Shown here: in pieces, positions 10,168 to 18,308 of the stretch
Numbering within the stretch: position 1 is the first letter of the stretch
Layout of the letters: the number at the start of each line of letters is the position of its first letter
Assembly (NCBI RefSeq): GCF_001427865.1
Contig: NZ_LMHH01000001.1
Span: 1,054,001 to 1,118,000, forward strand
Reading direction: 5' to 3'
Origin: Altererythrobacter sp. Root672
GTDB lineage: Bacteria > Pseudomonadota > Alphaproteobacteria > Sphingomonadales > Sphingomonadaceae
DNA: 64,000 nucleotides
Program-made: the position numbers and the translations under genes
Notes under the pieces: generated by a model
The model's database searches: none
What the model was told of the DNA's origin: nothing
The model's input: the letters and a program-made list of their open reading frames with translations, nothing else

Positions 10168-11241
10168 CTATTCCACCCCCAGAAACTCAAACGGCGCGCT
10201 GTCCTTGAACTCGGCCGTCGCGTTGCCCGAGAAGGTGTGATCCTGGTTCGGCCCAAGGTCGAGCGTCTTCACCCGCCCGGTCGCCTCCGAAAAATCGATG
10301 CCGTTGAGGTCCACCCAGAAGGTATTGGGGGTCAGCGCTGACTCGAAGAAATAGAGCTTCCGCTTGTGATCGAACACCGTGCGCCAGCGTGTGGACGAGA
10401 TGTTCGGCTCGTCCGGCGTAGTGAGCCCGTAGGGTACCGAAGTGTTGCGGATCACGCTGAACACACTCGCCAGTGCCTTGTTAGGATCCTCGTCCTTCGG
10501 GATGGCATTCACGTAGAAGGAAGCGCGGGCAAAGCGGTCCGCGGCCCGGTTGGTCCCCGGCAGCATCACTGTTCCGCCGATCAGTTCCCAGTAGCGGTTG
10601 ATGGCCAGCTGCTCGTCGAACGTCGGGGAGTTGGTCATCACCTGGAACTGCCGGCCGTGGTGGATGACCTGCTTGCCGCCAATATACTCGACAATCGCGC
10701 TATCGCCGGTGGCATCGGACAGCGACAGGTGAACGGTCGTCAGCCGATCTTCGCCTGGAATATTGTCGGTGACGATGGTGAACGGCTCCTTCTCCAACGC
10801 CGCGACCGCCTCGGCAACGGTGGCGAAGTTATCGAGCGCGTACTGCGCCCAGGCTGCGATGGTGAGTCCAGGTTTGCCGGTGCCGTCGAAGTGCGGATAT
10901 TCGGATTCGACCAGCCACAGCATATTGGCCTCTAGCCCTGCCTCATTGACGCCGTCGGTCGTCGAAACATCGTAGCCGCTGACAACGACGCTCCCGTATT
11001 TGGCCTTCCAGTGGATCGAGTTGGGCCCAGCCTGCCCATTTCGCTCGATCCCGCGCGGGAGGATCCACAGGTTGCTCAAGATGTCGCTCTTCCAGTCCAT
11101 CGACCGGGCGGTGATCACGATGTCGTTGGCACCGTGATAGACCATGCGGGTGCAGGCGGCGGCAGGAATGGCCGATGATAGCAGTATGGTGGAGATGATA
11201 CCGGCCTCGAACAGGCGGCTCGAGAATTCAGTCAGACCCAT
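10168..11241 (-). CDS. Choloylglycine hydrolase-like Ntn amidase, exported
   Basis: A 357-aa member of the linear amide C-N hydrolase / choloylglycine hydrolase family (bile salt hydrolases, penicillin V acylases, acyl-homoserine lactone acylases of this fold). The N terminus has a signal peptide ending in IPAAA, followed at once by Cys30 in CTRMVYHG, the expected N-terminal nucleophile; RSMDW and TNSPTFDEQL are further family motifs. Signal peptidase cleavage would expose the catalytic Cys. The substrate cannot be told from sequence. The ATG at 11241 is preferred over one 51 nt upstream. It is convergent with ilvC. Confidence 0.85.
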   Translation of the reverse strand: MGLTEFSSRLFEAGIISTILLSSAIPAAACTRMVYHGANDIVITARSMDWKSDILSNLWILPRGIERNGQAGPNSIHWKAKYGSVVVSGYDVSTTDGVNEAGLEANMLWLVESEYPHFDGTGKPGLTIAAWAQYALDNFATVAEAVAALEKEPFTIVTDNIPGEDRLTTVHLSLSDATGDSAIVEYIGGKQVIHHGRQFQVMTNSPTFDEQLAINRYWELIGGTVMLPGTNRAADRFARASFYVNAIPKDEDPNKALASVFSVIRNTSVPYGLTTPDEPNISSTRWRTVFDHKRKLYFFESALTPNTFWVDLNGIDFSEATGRVKTLDLGPNQDHTFSGNATAEFKDSAPFEFLGVE

Positions 11242-11473
11242 GGCTTGTCCCGTGTGAACACTTCGCCCGCAAGCGAAGCGCGTGGTCCCCATCGAAGGCT
11301 CAAGCCTCGGCCCGATGACTGGTTCCAGGCTGGAACCTCAGCGGTAAGAATTAGGCGAGGTCGATAGGCTCGAATGGATCATCCATAGGTGAAAATCTCA
11401 GATAGGTTCCCAGTGGACATTGCGAAGCAGTCACGCCAGATTGCGCGCAAGCAAACCCCCGGGGAGACTCTTC

Positions 11474-12109
11474 ATGCGTAAACTGACACTTACCCTTGCC
11501 GCTGCCGGCGTCGCGGCGCTTACGATCGGCACACTGCAGGCTCAGGGTGGTCCTCCGGGAGCGCGCGATCCGGGCCGTGTCACCGCTGGCAGCTACAAGA
11601 CCGACCCGGCGCACTCGCTGGTTGGCTGGCGCGTCAGCCACTTCGGGTTCAACGACTACTTCGGGCTCTTCGGCGATGTTGAGGGCACGCTGACACTCGA
11701 TCCCGCCAACCTCGCGGGCGCGAAAGTCGACGTCACCATTCCGATCTCCAAGGTCGTGACTGCCAGTGCAGGCCTCACCGAACACCTCACCCGCGCGGGT
11801 CAGGATGGCAAGAAGCCGGACTTCTTTGGCCCGAACCCGGCCCCGGCACGCTTCGTTTCGACGGCCGTCGTCGTCAACGGCCAGGAAGCCAAGATCACCG
11901 GCGACCTGACCATGAACGGCGTGACCAAGCCGGTCACGCTCGACGCCGAATTCACCGGCGCCGGCAAGCACCCGTTCAACCAGAAGGAAACGGTCGGCTT
12001 CGAAGCCGAGGCAACGATCAAGCGTTCCGACTGGGGCGTCACCGGCGTGATCCCGTTCGTCTCGGACGAGGTCAAGCTCGACATCACCGTCGCGTTCGAA
12101 AAGCAGTAA
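11474..12109 (+). CDS. YceI family periplasmic protein
   Basis: A 211-aa exported protein of the YceI family, a lipocalin-like beta barrel that binds isoprenoid-type lipids in characterised members. The signal peptide starts at MRKLTLTLAAAG and ends near LQA. Family features include YKTDPAHSLVGWRVSHFG, the FGDVEGTL strand and SDWGVTGVIPFVSDEV near the C terminus. The ATG at 11474 is preferred over a start 54 nt upstream because it begins the signal peptide. It precedes the leu leader region but is separated from it by a hairpin. Confidence 0.9.
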   Translation: MRKLTLTLAAAGVAALTIGTLQAQGGPPGARDPGRVTAGSYKTDPAHSLVGWRVSHFGFNDYFGLFGDVEGTLTLDPANLAGAKVDVTIPISKVVTASAGLTEHLTRAGQDGKKPDFFGPNPAPARFVSTAVVVNGQEAKITGDLTMNGVTKPVTLDAEFTGAGKHPFNQKETVGFEAEATIKRSDWGVTGVIPFVSDEVKLDITVAFEKQ

Positions 12110-12122
12110 GCCTTCGCAGGAT

Positions 12123-12174
12123 ACTTCGGCAGGTCCGGGGAGGCGGCAGGCGCCTTTCCTGGATCTGCCGGAGT
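12123..12174 (+). terminator. Hairpin after the YceI gene, possible terminator
   Basis: Positions 12123-12136 pair over 14 bp with 12161-12174, using G-U pairs at two positions, 14 nt after the YceI stop. There is no T-run, so if it ends transcription it would not be a classic intrinsic terminator. Confidence 0.45.
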
Positions 12175-12219
12175 GCCGAGGGTGGACATTTGGTAACCAT
12201 TCGCGCATAGGCTCGCACT

Positions 12220-12267
12220 ATGGAACGTCGCGAGCTCCTTTCGCTGCTTCGACTTACGCGCCCTTAG
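12220..12267 (+). CDS. leuL: Leucine-rich leader peptide of the leuA attenuator
   Basis: A 15-codon frame, MERRELLSLLRLTRP, with five leucine codons among 15 (CTC, CTT, CTG, CTT, CTT) and its stop inside the first hairpin. CTT is uncommon for Leu in the neighbouring genes, which use mainly CTG and CTC, so three CTT codons would make the ribosome sensitive to charged tRNA-Leu. There is no clear Shine-Dalgarno sequence upstream; translation may begin at or near the transcript 5' end, as I recall for trpL of Sinorhizobium. The position, codon bias and following terminator together identify it as an attenuator leader; it is 120 nt before leuA. Confidence 0.8.
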   Translation: MERRELLSLLRLTRP

Positions 12268-12318
12268 GCGCGTCGTTCCGCCTGCGCGTTTGGCGCGGGC
12301 ACACGCCTAAGGGTTTTT
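12256..12318 (+). promoter_or_regulatory. leuA transcription attenuator (alternative hairpins plus T-run)
   Basis: The terminator pairs CCCTTAGGCG (12261-12270) with CGCCTAAGGG (12304-12313), a perfect 10-bp stem followed by five T residues at 12314-12318. The loop contains a second hairpin (12280-12287 with 12293-12300). A competing hairpin, ACGCGCC (12256-12262) with GGCGCGT (12267-12273), uses the left arm of the terminator and overlaps the leader stop codon. A ribosome stalled on the leucine codons would leave that hairpin free to form and block the terminator. Confidence 0.8.
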
Positions 12319-12387
12319 CGAACCACCAACGGTCGAAACGACGCCGCGGCCTCTTGCCCAGTGGCGTTCACGCGATAAGGCACGAAC

Positions 12388-14073
12388 ATGAGCATGCTGA
12401 AGGAACCGGGCCGCAAGTACAGGCCCTTCCCCCAAATCAACCTGCCGGACCGGCAATGGCCGAACCGCACCATCACGCATCCCCCGCGTTGGCTCTCGAC
12501 AGACCTGCGCGACGGCAACCAGGCAATCGTCGATCCGATGGACGCGGTGAAGAAGAACCGCTTCTTCGACCTGCTGGTCCAGGTCGGCGTCAAGGAGATC
12601 GAGATCGGCTTCCCCGCTGCCGGGCAGACCGAGTTCGACTTCATCCAGGAACTGGTCCGCTCGGGCCGCGTCCCCGATGACGTGACCGTTCAGGTGCTGA
12701 CCCAGGCCCGCGAGGACCTGATCAAGCGCTCGTTCGAAAGCCTCGAGGGCGCGCAACGGGCCATCGTCCACGTCTACAACGCGGTCAGCCCGGCTTGGCG
12801 CGAGATCGTCTTCCGCATGAGCCGCGAAGAGGTGAAGCAGATCGCCATCAACGCGGCCAAGCTGCTGCGCGACGAAGCCGCCAAGCGACCCAATACCGAC
12901 TGGCACTTCGAATACTCGCCCGAAACCTTCTCGACCGCCGAGATCGATTTCAGCCTCGAGGTTTGCGAAGCGGTGATGGACGTGATGCAGCCGACCAAGG
13001 AACGGCCGCTGATCCTCAACCTGCCGGCGACGGTCGAGGCGGCGACGCCCAACATCTACGCCGACCAGATCGAATACTTCTGTCGCAACCTGCCCAACCG
13101 CGAGGCGGCGGCGATCAGCCTGCACACGCACAACGATCGCGGCACCGGCGTCGCGGCGGCGGAGCTTGGCCTGATGGCCGGCGCTGACCGCGTCGAAGGC
13201 TGCCTGTTCGGCAACGGCGAGCGCACAGGCAACTGCTGCCTCGTGACGGTCGGGCTCAACATGTACACCCAGGGCATCGACCCAGGGCTCGACTTCTCGA
13301 ACATCGACCAGATCATCGAGACGGTCGAATACTGCAACCAACTGCCCGTCCACCCGCGCCATCCTTACGGCGGCGAGCTGGTGTTCACGGCCTTTTCGGG
13401 CAGTCACCAGGACGCGATCAAGAAGGGCTTCGAAGCGCAGGAACAGCGCAACGACGAGCTGTGGCGCGTACCCTACCTGCCGATCGATCCCGCTGACCTT
13501 GGCCGAAATTACGAGGCGGTCATTCGGGTCAATTCGCAGTCCGGAAAAGGCGGCTTCGCCTGGGTACTTGAGCAAGGCCAGGGCCTGAAGCTGCCCAAGC
13601 GCCTGCAGGTCGATTTCTCACGCCACGTTCAGCGCATGGCGGATGAGTTGGGTCGTGAGCTCAACTCCGAAGATATCTGGCACAGCTTCCAGGACTCCTA
13701 TTTCCTAGCCGACCAGCGAGCGACTTTCGAACTGGTCGATTACGAGGAATCGCGGGCACACGACGGCACGCGGCTGTTCAGCGGCACGATCACGGTCGGC
13801 GGCAAGAAGCAGAGCGTCAGCGGCCGCGGCAAGGGCCTGGTGTCATCGGTCCTGGCAACGCTGCAGCAGACTTTCGGGCTCGAGATCGAGGTGCTGGACT
13901 ATACCGAACACGCGCTCGGCAAGGGCACGGACGCGCGCGCAGCCGCCTATCTCGAATGCGCCCTCCCCGACGGGAAGGTCGTCTGGGGCGTCGGCATCGA
14001 TGAGGATGTGGCCACGGCCAGCGTCCGGGCCATCCTGAGCGCGGCCAACGCCGCAGTGGCAGCCGAAGCCTAG
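12388..14073 (+). CDS. leuA: 2-isopropylmalate synthase
   Basis: First committed step of leucine synthesis: condenses acetyl-CoA and 2-oxoisovalerate. The 561-aa protein is the long LeuA form, with a TIM-barrel HMGL-like domain containing [10 protein letters not shown] near residues 37-46, [11 protein letters not shown] (metal-binding His) and [13 protein letters not shown], followed by a linker and the C-terminal LeuA dimer/leucine-sensing domain from about residue 430. Expression is probably controlled by the attenuator at 12220-12318. Its stop overlaps the convergent MOSC gene stop at 14070-14073. Confidence 0.95.
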   Translation: MSMLKEPGRKYRPFPQINLPDRQWPNRTITHPPRWLSTDLRDGNQAIVDPMDAVKKNRFFDLLVQVGVKEIEIGFPAAGQTEFDFIQELVRSGRVPDDVTVQVLTQAREDLIKRSFESLEGAQRAIVHVYNAVSPAWREIVFRMSREEVKQIAINAAKLLRDEAAKRPNTDWHFEYSPETFSTAEIDFSLEVCEAVMDVMQPTKERPLILNLPATVEAATPNIYADQIEYFCRNLPNREAAAISLHTHNDRGTGVAAAELGLMAGADRVEGCLFGNGERTGNCCLVTVGLNMYTQGIDPGLDFSNIDQIIETVEYCNQLPVHPRHPYGGELVFTAFSGSHQDAIKKGFEAQEQRNDELWRVPYLPIDPADLGRNYEAVIRVNSQSGKGGFAWVLEQGQGLKLPKRLQVDFSRHVQRMADELGRELNSEDIWHSFQDSYFLADQRATFELVDYEESRAHDGTRLFSGTITVGGKKQSVSGRGKGLVSSVLATLQQTFGLEIEVLDYTEHALGKGTDARAAAYLECALPDGKVVWGVGIDEDVATASVRAILSAANAAVAAEA

Positions 14074-14612
14074 ACCGGCACCAAGGGACTGAGTTCCTTG
14101 GGCAGGAACTGAATGGCGATCGTGTCTCCGGGGCGGACTTCACCTCCCTGGAGCACGATAGCCATGACGCCAACCTTGCGGATCAGTGTGCCGTCTGCCG
14201 CGCGGTCCAGGACCGCAGCCATAGCCCCGCGCGCAATGTTATCGTCGATCTGATGGCAAGGATTGCGCAAACCGGTCAGTCCCACGACGGCCTCTCCACC
14301 CACAAGCAATTGAGTGCCGGTTGGCAGCGACAATAGGTCGATCCCCCGCGTAGTCAGGTTCTCGCCCAAGACCCCAGGACCCACCTCGAAGCCGGCGGCT
14401 GCCAGCTCTACAAACAGCTCCGCGTGAATGAGATGGACCTGCCGCAAGTTCGGCGCCTGGGGAGTGGTCCGCCTGGAGCGATGCTGCACCGTCCGCCCAC
14501 AATGGGCGTCCCCGGCAACCCCGAGGCCGGGGAGCAGTGTGATGAAGTCGCAGGGCTCCTTGGAGAAGCGGTGTTCGGCATCCCGTGCGACGGCGATCAC
14601 CTGGCCAGTCAT
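14070..14612 (-). CDS. MOSC domain protein
   Basis: A 180-aa protein consisting of one MOSC domain, the beta-barrel found at the end of molybdenum cofactor sulfurases and in YiiM/YuaD-type proteins that handle sulfur or reduce N-hydroxylated bases. It has [11 protein letters not shown] and the conserved Cys119 in [10 protein letters not shown]. The ATG at 14612 overlaps the AHH gene stop by four bases (ATGA), so the two are probably translationally coupled. Whether it acts on molybdenum cofactor here is unknown. Confidence 0.85.
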   Translation of the reverse strand: MTGQVIAVARDAEHRFSKEPCDFITLLPGLGVAGDAHCGRTVQHRSRRTTPQAPNLRQVHLIHAELFVELAAAGFEVGPGVLGENLTTRGIDLLSLPTGTQLLVGGEAVVGLTGLRNPCHQIDDNIARGAMAAVLDRAADGTLIRKVGVMAIVLQGGEVRPGDTIAIQFLPKELSPLVPV

Positions 14613-15136
14613 TCCGCTAAGCCTCCCGGAACGGTGGCGCTGCCCGACCACAACGCTTCAGCCAGGCCATCAAGCGCGGTGAAATCGACCAAGTTCTCCA
14701 CCCGATCAAGTCGGTTGAGGCGTACCGCCGGGCGTTTGTCCTGCAACAACCGCCTGCGGAGCGCGCGTTGAAGCAGGTCGATCCGCATCAGCGCCTGGCT
14801 TCGCGCAGGCTCGGGAATACGAGGGCGCAGGCGCGACCATTCCGCTTCGATCTGGCCAACGCGCTCCATCACCATGGCATTGTAGCCGCGATGCGGCCCG
14901 CGATGGAGCGGGAGCCCAAGACGTAGCGCCGACTCGCTCGTCGCCGGGAGGAGTAACCCGTTTCGCCGGAAGTCATCGAACGAGTGCTGGTTGCGGCCAA
15001 TGGCCTCGAAGAACCGCGCGAAACTGCGATTCGATAGGAGCTGGCGCGGGAGCAGATGATGGCGCTGCATGCCCGATGTGTAGCCTGGATGGCCGCGGCG
15101 ATTGACTGCCCAGAATGGCAGGCGATGGCGAGGCAT
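14609..15136 (-). CDS. AHH-type HNH/EndoVII-superfamily putative nuclease
   Basis: A 175-aa protein whose central part matches the AHH nuclease motif pattern: an adjacent HH pair (residues 26-27, here RHH in place of AHH), then LLLPATSESA near 61-70, then LHRGPHRGYNAMV near 78-89, which carries the distal His residues. AHH domains are known as toxin modules of the HNH/ENDO VII superfamily and also as free-standing proteins. No secretion signal or polymorphic-toxin N-terminal region is present. A good Shine-Dalgarno (GGGAG) precedes the ATG. It lies 42 nt downstream of an unknown gene and overlaps the MOSC gene. Confidence 0.65.
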   Translation of the reverse strand: MPRHRLPFWAVNRRGHPGYTSGMQRHHLLPRQLLSNRSFARFFEAIGRNQHSFDDFRRNGLLLPATSESALRLGLPLHRGPHRGYNAMVMERVGQIEAEWSRLRPRIPEPARSQALMRIDLLQRALRRRLLQDKRPAVRLNRLDRVENLVDFTALDGLAEALWSGSATVPGGLAE

Positions 15137-15178
15137 CGCTCACTCCCGTTCACTTCTGTGATCCAGGGGCGAGAATGG

Positions 15179-15922
15179 CTAGAGTTGTTCAGCATTTACA
15201 AGATGATAGTCAGAAGAAGGTGTAAGCCGTAGTGCACGACCATCGGGGCCGGTGACGACCTGTGTTTCAGTCAAGCGGCCGTGCTCGACCAGCCAATGCG
15301 CAAGTCGCAGCGCGATTTTCGGATCAGGGGCGCTTCCCCCTTCCGGATCCGAGCCCAAGCGCAATTCCTGGCTGGTGAACAGGGCGAGCCCTTCGCTCAG
15401 AATTCCACCGTCCGGCGTCGGGGCGAGCGCGGCGAGGCTGAACATCGGAAAGGGACCGCCTTCGGTCCAGTAAAGCACCGAGCTTCGAAACTGCCGCGGT
15501 ACCGACCAGCAGCCAGCAGGGTGCCACGCGATCGCCTTGATCCCAGAAAGCGCGGCCAATTGCGCCGTGAGCCCGGCGAGCGAGCGCACGATCGGTAGAA
15601 TCGGTCCGCCTGCGGCAAGGTGAGGTCCGGGCCGCAAGGTGACCCCTTCCAGTTCCTCGACATCCGAGGGCAGACCATAACTGTGGCGTAATGCAGGGAC
15701 TGACGACGACGTTCCGGGCTCCAGGCCAGTAAGATCGAAAGTCAGCCCGTTGGCGAGCAATTCCAGCCAGCGCGCTGGATCTGCACACTCGTCGTCCGCT
15801 GCAGCCACCTCAACACCGACGTGGCCTCCCACCGGATCAAAGCTGATCGAGAACGCCTGGCAAGCGAGGGAAAGTTCGGCAATCGCGGATACATCGGGCC
15901 GTTCGCCCGGGGCAAACAACAA
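15179..15922 (-). CDS. Conserved hypothetical protein, 247 aa
   Basis: I do not recognise this protein. It is a soluble-looking alpha/beta protein without signal peptide or transmembrane segments, containing a GIKAIAWHPAGCWS segment near residues 127-140 and a C-terminal helix-rich stretch (IALRLAHWLVEHGRL). It heads a minus-strand run with the AHH nuclease-like gene (42-nt gap) and the MOSC gene (overlap), so it may work with them. The start ATG at 15922 is the first in the frame, and no alternative with a better ribosome site stood out. Confidence 0.6.
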   Translation of the reverse strand: MLFAPGERPDVSAIAELSLACQAFSISFDPVGGHVGVEVAAADDECADPARWLELLANGLTFDLTGLEPGTSSSVPALRHSYGLPSDVEELEGVTLRPGPHLAAGGPILPIVRSLAGLTAQLAALSGIKAIAWHPAGCWSVPRQFRSSVLYWTEGGPFPMFSLAALAPTPDGGILSEGLALFTSQELRLGSDPEGGSAPDPKIALRLAHWLVEHGRLTETQVVTGPDGRALRLTPSSDYHLVNAEQL

Positions 15923-16166
15923 GGTCGCCGCGGTTTCCGGTCTCCGTGCATCAGTGTCTTGGGGGTTCGAAATGGATATGCCTCGTTGCAGGACCTTGGC
16001 GCTCTGTCTGGCGCGAAAGCGCGCGAAGATCGAGTCTCCCGCGAGGGGATGACTCGGTATCGGATCATTCCCTTCATTGCTCCTTGCAGTTTGCCCCCGC
16101 GCGGTGTCTGTCGATTGCCCTCCCCCAGTGCTTCCAAGCTATACCCCCCTCGTCTAGGCATCTTTC
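15923..16166. other. Divergent intergenic region without a gene
   Basis: This 244-nt gap separates the 247-aa hypothetical (minus) from recJ (plus) and must hold both promoters. I found no convincing open frame, repeat or terminator-like structure in it. Short frames crossing it do not have coding features. Confidence 0.5.
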
Positions 16167-17948
16167 ATGGCCACCCGTCCCGCAGTTTTCGGCGTCGAAC
16201 GCTCACTCACCGGCAAAGCCTGGCGTTGGCGTGGCGGCAATATGGAACTCGGTGGCGGTGTCGCCGGGCTGGAAGACGATGTGGTGACCCAACTGCTGCT
16301 CGCCCGCGGCGTACCGCGCGACGATCTAGCCCGGCACCGCAGCCCCAACCTCCGCAGCTTCCTGCCCGATCCGTCCGTCTTCAACGACATGGACCTCGCG
16401 GCCGACAGAATTGCCGAAGCGGTGCTCGCGAGCGAATCGGTGACGGTCTACGGTGACTACGACGTTGACGGCGCCACGAGTGCGGCACTCCTGATCCGGC
16501 TGTTCCGCATGCTCGGCCACCAGGCCCGCCACTATATTCCCGATCGCCTGCTCGAAGGTTACGGCCCGAGCGGCGAGGCTCTGGTGCGCCTCGGCGCCGA
16601 GGGATCGAGCCTGGTGGTAACCGTCGATTGCGGCGCCATGGCCTTCGACGCGCTGGCTGCGGCCCATGAGGCGGGCATCGACGTGATCGTCGTGGACCAC
16701 CACAAATGCGCGACGGAGCTTCCAAAGGCGCTGGCCCTCGTCAATCCCAATCGGCTCGACGAAAATGACACTGCAGCGGCTCATGGGCACCTGGCAGCGG
16801 TGGGCGTGGCGTTCCTCCTTGCTGTGGCTGTGGTGCGGACCCTGCGCCGGCGAGGCTTCTTCGAAGGGCGCGCCGAGCCTGACCTGATGTCGCTGCTCGA
16901 TCTCGTCGCCCTGGGCACCGTGGCGGACGTGGCGGCGATCCATGGCCTCAACCGGGCGTTCGTCGCGCAGGGCCTCAAAGTCATGGCGCGACGGGCCAAT
17001 GTCGGCCTGGCCGCCCTGATCGACGCGAGCAGGCTGAATAGAGCCCCAAGCTGCAGCGACTGCGGCTTCGCTTTGGGGCCGCGAATCAACGCCGGCGGAC
17101 GTGTCGGAGAGGCAACGCTCGGCGTGCGCCTGTTGACCACGGAAGACCCGGAAGAGGCGCGCGCCATCTCCAGCCAGCTTTCGCAACTCAACGAGGAACG
17201 GCGCGGTATCGAATTCGCGGTGCAGGAGGCGGCTGAGGCGGCCTTGTCCGGCCAGCACAACCGCGCTGTCCTGACCCTTTCCGGCCAAGGCTGGCACCCG
17301 GGGGTGATCGGCATCGTTGCAGGCCGAATCAAGGAAAAGACCGGCAAGCCCGCCTTGGTGATCGCGCTCGATCCGGAAACCGGTCAGGGCAAAGGCTCCG
17401 GCCGATCGATTTCCGGTGTCGACCTCGGCGCAGCGATCATCGCCGCGCGCGATAGCGGGCTGCTCGTCGCGGGAGGTGGCCATGCGATGGCCGCGGGACT
17501 CACGGTGGAGGCAGACAAGGTCGAGGCGCTGGGCGAATGGCTCGACGAGCGACTCTCGGCCGCCGTGGCGGCCGCTTCGCTCGACCGCTCGACTCTACTC
17601 GACATTTCGGTCGCTCCACGCGGACTCACCCCTGAATTGGTTGAGACGCTAGAGAGCGCGGGCCCCTTTGGTGTGGGTTGGCCCGGCCCGCGTGTCGCGG
17701 TCGGGCCGGTACACCTGATCAAGGCCGATATCGTGGGTGACGACCATCTGCGTCTGGTCGCGGGCGGCCAGGATGGCGGATCGTTCAAGGCCATCGCCTT
17801 CCGCATGGCGAGCAGCGAACTTGGGCAGGCTCTGCTTCACGGTGCAAAGGGACGCCGCCTGTGGCTCGCAGGGAGAGCGAAGATCGACGATTGGGGCAAC
17901 CGACCCCAAGCCGAACTGCATCTCGAGGACGCCGCCTGGGCAGATTAA
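16167..17948 (+). CDS. recJ: Single-stranded-DNA-specific exonuclease RecJ
   Basis: 5'-3' single-strand exonuclease used in recombination and repair. The 593-aa protein has the DHH phosphoesterase core with DYDVDG at residues 97-102, TVDCGA near 152-157 and VDHHK at 176-180, then the DHHA1 region with GRINAGGRVG-type sequence (here PRINAGGRVG), GWHPGVIGIVAGR and GGGHAMAAGL, and a C-terminal OB-fold. All catalytic motifs appear intact. It is followed by a T-rich stretch (seven of eight bases are T near 17957-17967) but no hairpin was found with it. Confidence 0.95.
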   Translation: MATRPAVFGVERSLTGKAWRWRGGNMELGGGVAGLEDDVVTQLLLARGVPRDDLARHRSPNLRSFLPDPSVFNDMDLAADRIAEAVLASESVTVYGDYDVDGATSAALLIRLFRMLGHQARHYIPDRLLEGYGPSGEALVRLGAEGSSLVVTVDCGAMAFDALAAAHEAGIDVIVVDHHKCATELPKALALVNPNRLDENDTAAAHGHLAAVGVAFLLAVAVVRTLRRRGFFEGRAEPDLMSLLDLVALGTVADVAAIHGLNRAFVAQGLKVMARRANVGLAALIDASRLNRAPSCSDCGFALGPRINAGGRVGEATLGVRLLTTEDPEEARAISSQLSQLNEERRGIEFAVQEAAEAALSGQHNRAVLTLSGQGWHPGVIGIVAGRIKEKTGKPALVIALDPETGQGKGSGRSISGVDLGAAIIAARDSGLLVAGGGHAMAAGLTVEADKVEALGEWLDERLSAAVAAASLDRSTLLDISVAPRGLTPELVETLESAGPFGVGWPGPRVAVGPVHLIKADIVGDDHLRLVAGGQDGGSFKAIAFRMASSELGQALLHGAKGRRLWLAGRAKIDDWGNRPQAELHLEDAAWAD

Positions 17949-17980
17949 TTGCCAGAGTTGTTTTTTGCTTAGGAGCGGGC

Positions 17981-18009
17981 TTGACCGCGCCCGCAGCCCC
18001 AACTAAGTG
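17981..18009 (+). promoter_or_regulatory. Candidate promoter of the tRNA-Glu pair
   Basis: TTGACC at 17981-17986 and TAAGTG at 18004-18009 are spaced by 17 nt, placing a start about 14 nt before the first tRNA. The -35 is close to consensus and the -10 is weak. Confidence 0.4.
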
Positions 18010-18029
18010 CGCGCCTCGCCTCCGGGCGT

Positions 18030-18104
18030 GGCCCCTTCGTCTAGCGGTTAGGACGCGGCCCTTTCACGGCTGAAACACGGGTTCGATTCCCGTAGGGGTC
18101 ACCA
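18030..18104 (+). tRNA. tRNA-Glu (anticodon TTC)
   Basis: A full cloverleaf: acceptor stem GGCCCCT with AGGGGTC, D-arm, anticodon stem CGGCC/GGCTG enclosing loop CTTTCAC (anticodon TTC), T-arm with GGTTCGATTCC, discriminator A and an encoded CCA at 18102-18104. It reads GAA and GAG by wobble. The second tRNA gene starts exactly 100 nt downstream of this start. Confidence 0.96.
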
Positions 18105-18129
18105 ACGGAGGTGCGATGCCGATAGGCAT

Positions 18130-18204
18130 GGCCCCTTCGTCTAGCGGTTAGGACGCGGCCCTCTCACGGCTGAAACACGGGTTCGATTCCCGTAGGGGTC
18201 ACCA
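18130..18204 (+). tRNA. tRNA-Glu (anticodon CTC)
   Basis: Identical to the preceding tRNA over all 75 bases except one: the anticodon loop reads CTCTCAC, so the anticodon is CTC and it reads GAG only. It has an encoded CCA. The near-perfect identity points to a recent tandem duplication or gene conversion with a change at the wobble position. Confidence 0.94.
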
Positions 18205-18235
18205 GCGCTACCCACCAAATCGCGAAGACTTTCGA

Positions 18236-18256
18236 ATAATCCTCAGTGAGGATTAT
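18236..18256. promoter_or_regulatory. AT-rich perfect palindrome before trpG
   Basis: ATAATCCTCA at 18236-18245 and TGAGGATTAT at 18247-18256 form a perfect 10-bp inverted repeat around one base, 32 nt after the second tRNA and 53 nt before trpG. Its low GC content stands out locally. It could be a protein operator or a hairpin ending the tRNA transcript; no T-run follows. Confidence 0.5.
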
Positions 18257-18308
18257 CCGCTCCGTCACGCCACTTCCATCCCGGCGGGACTGGCTCTATG
18301 GCGACGCC

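Noticed and set aside
12264-12644. Minus-strand frame overlapping the leu attenuator and leuA 5' end
   Set aside because: The leader peptide, hairpins and leuA on the plus strand explain the region; the frame has no recognisable features.
14609-15136. AHH gene as part of a polymorphic toxin delivered by secretion
   Set aside because: No N-terminal delivery domain, Rhs repeats, PAAR or VgrG gene is present; treated as a free-standing putative nuclease.
18030-18204. The second tRNA as an assembly duplication
   Set aside because: The copies differ in the anticodon, and the flanking sequences between and after them are different, so it is not a simple collapse or repeat error.
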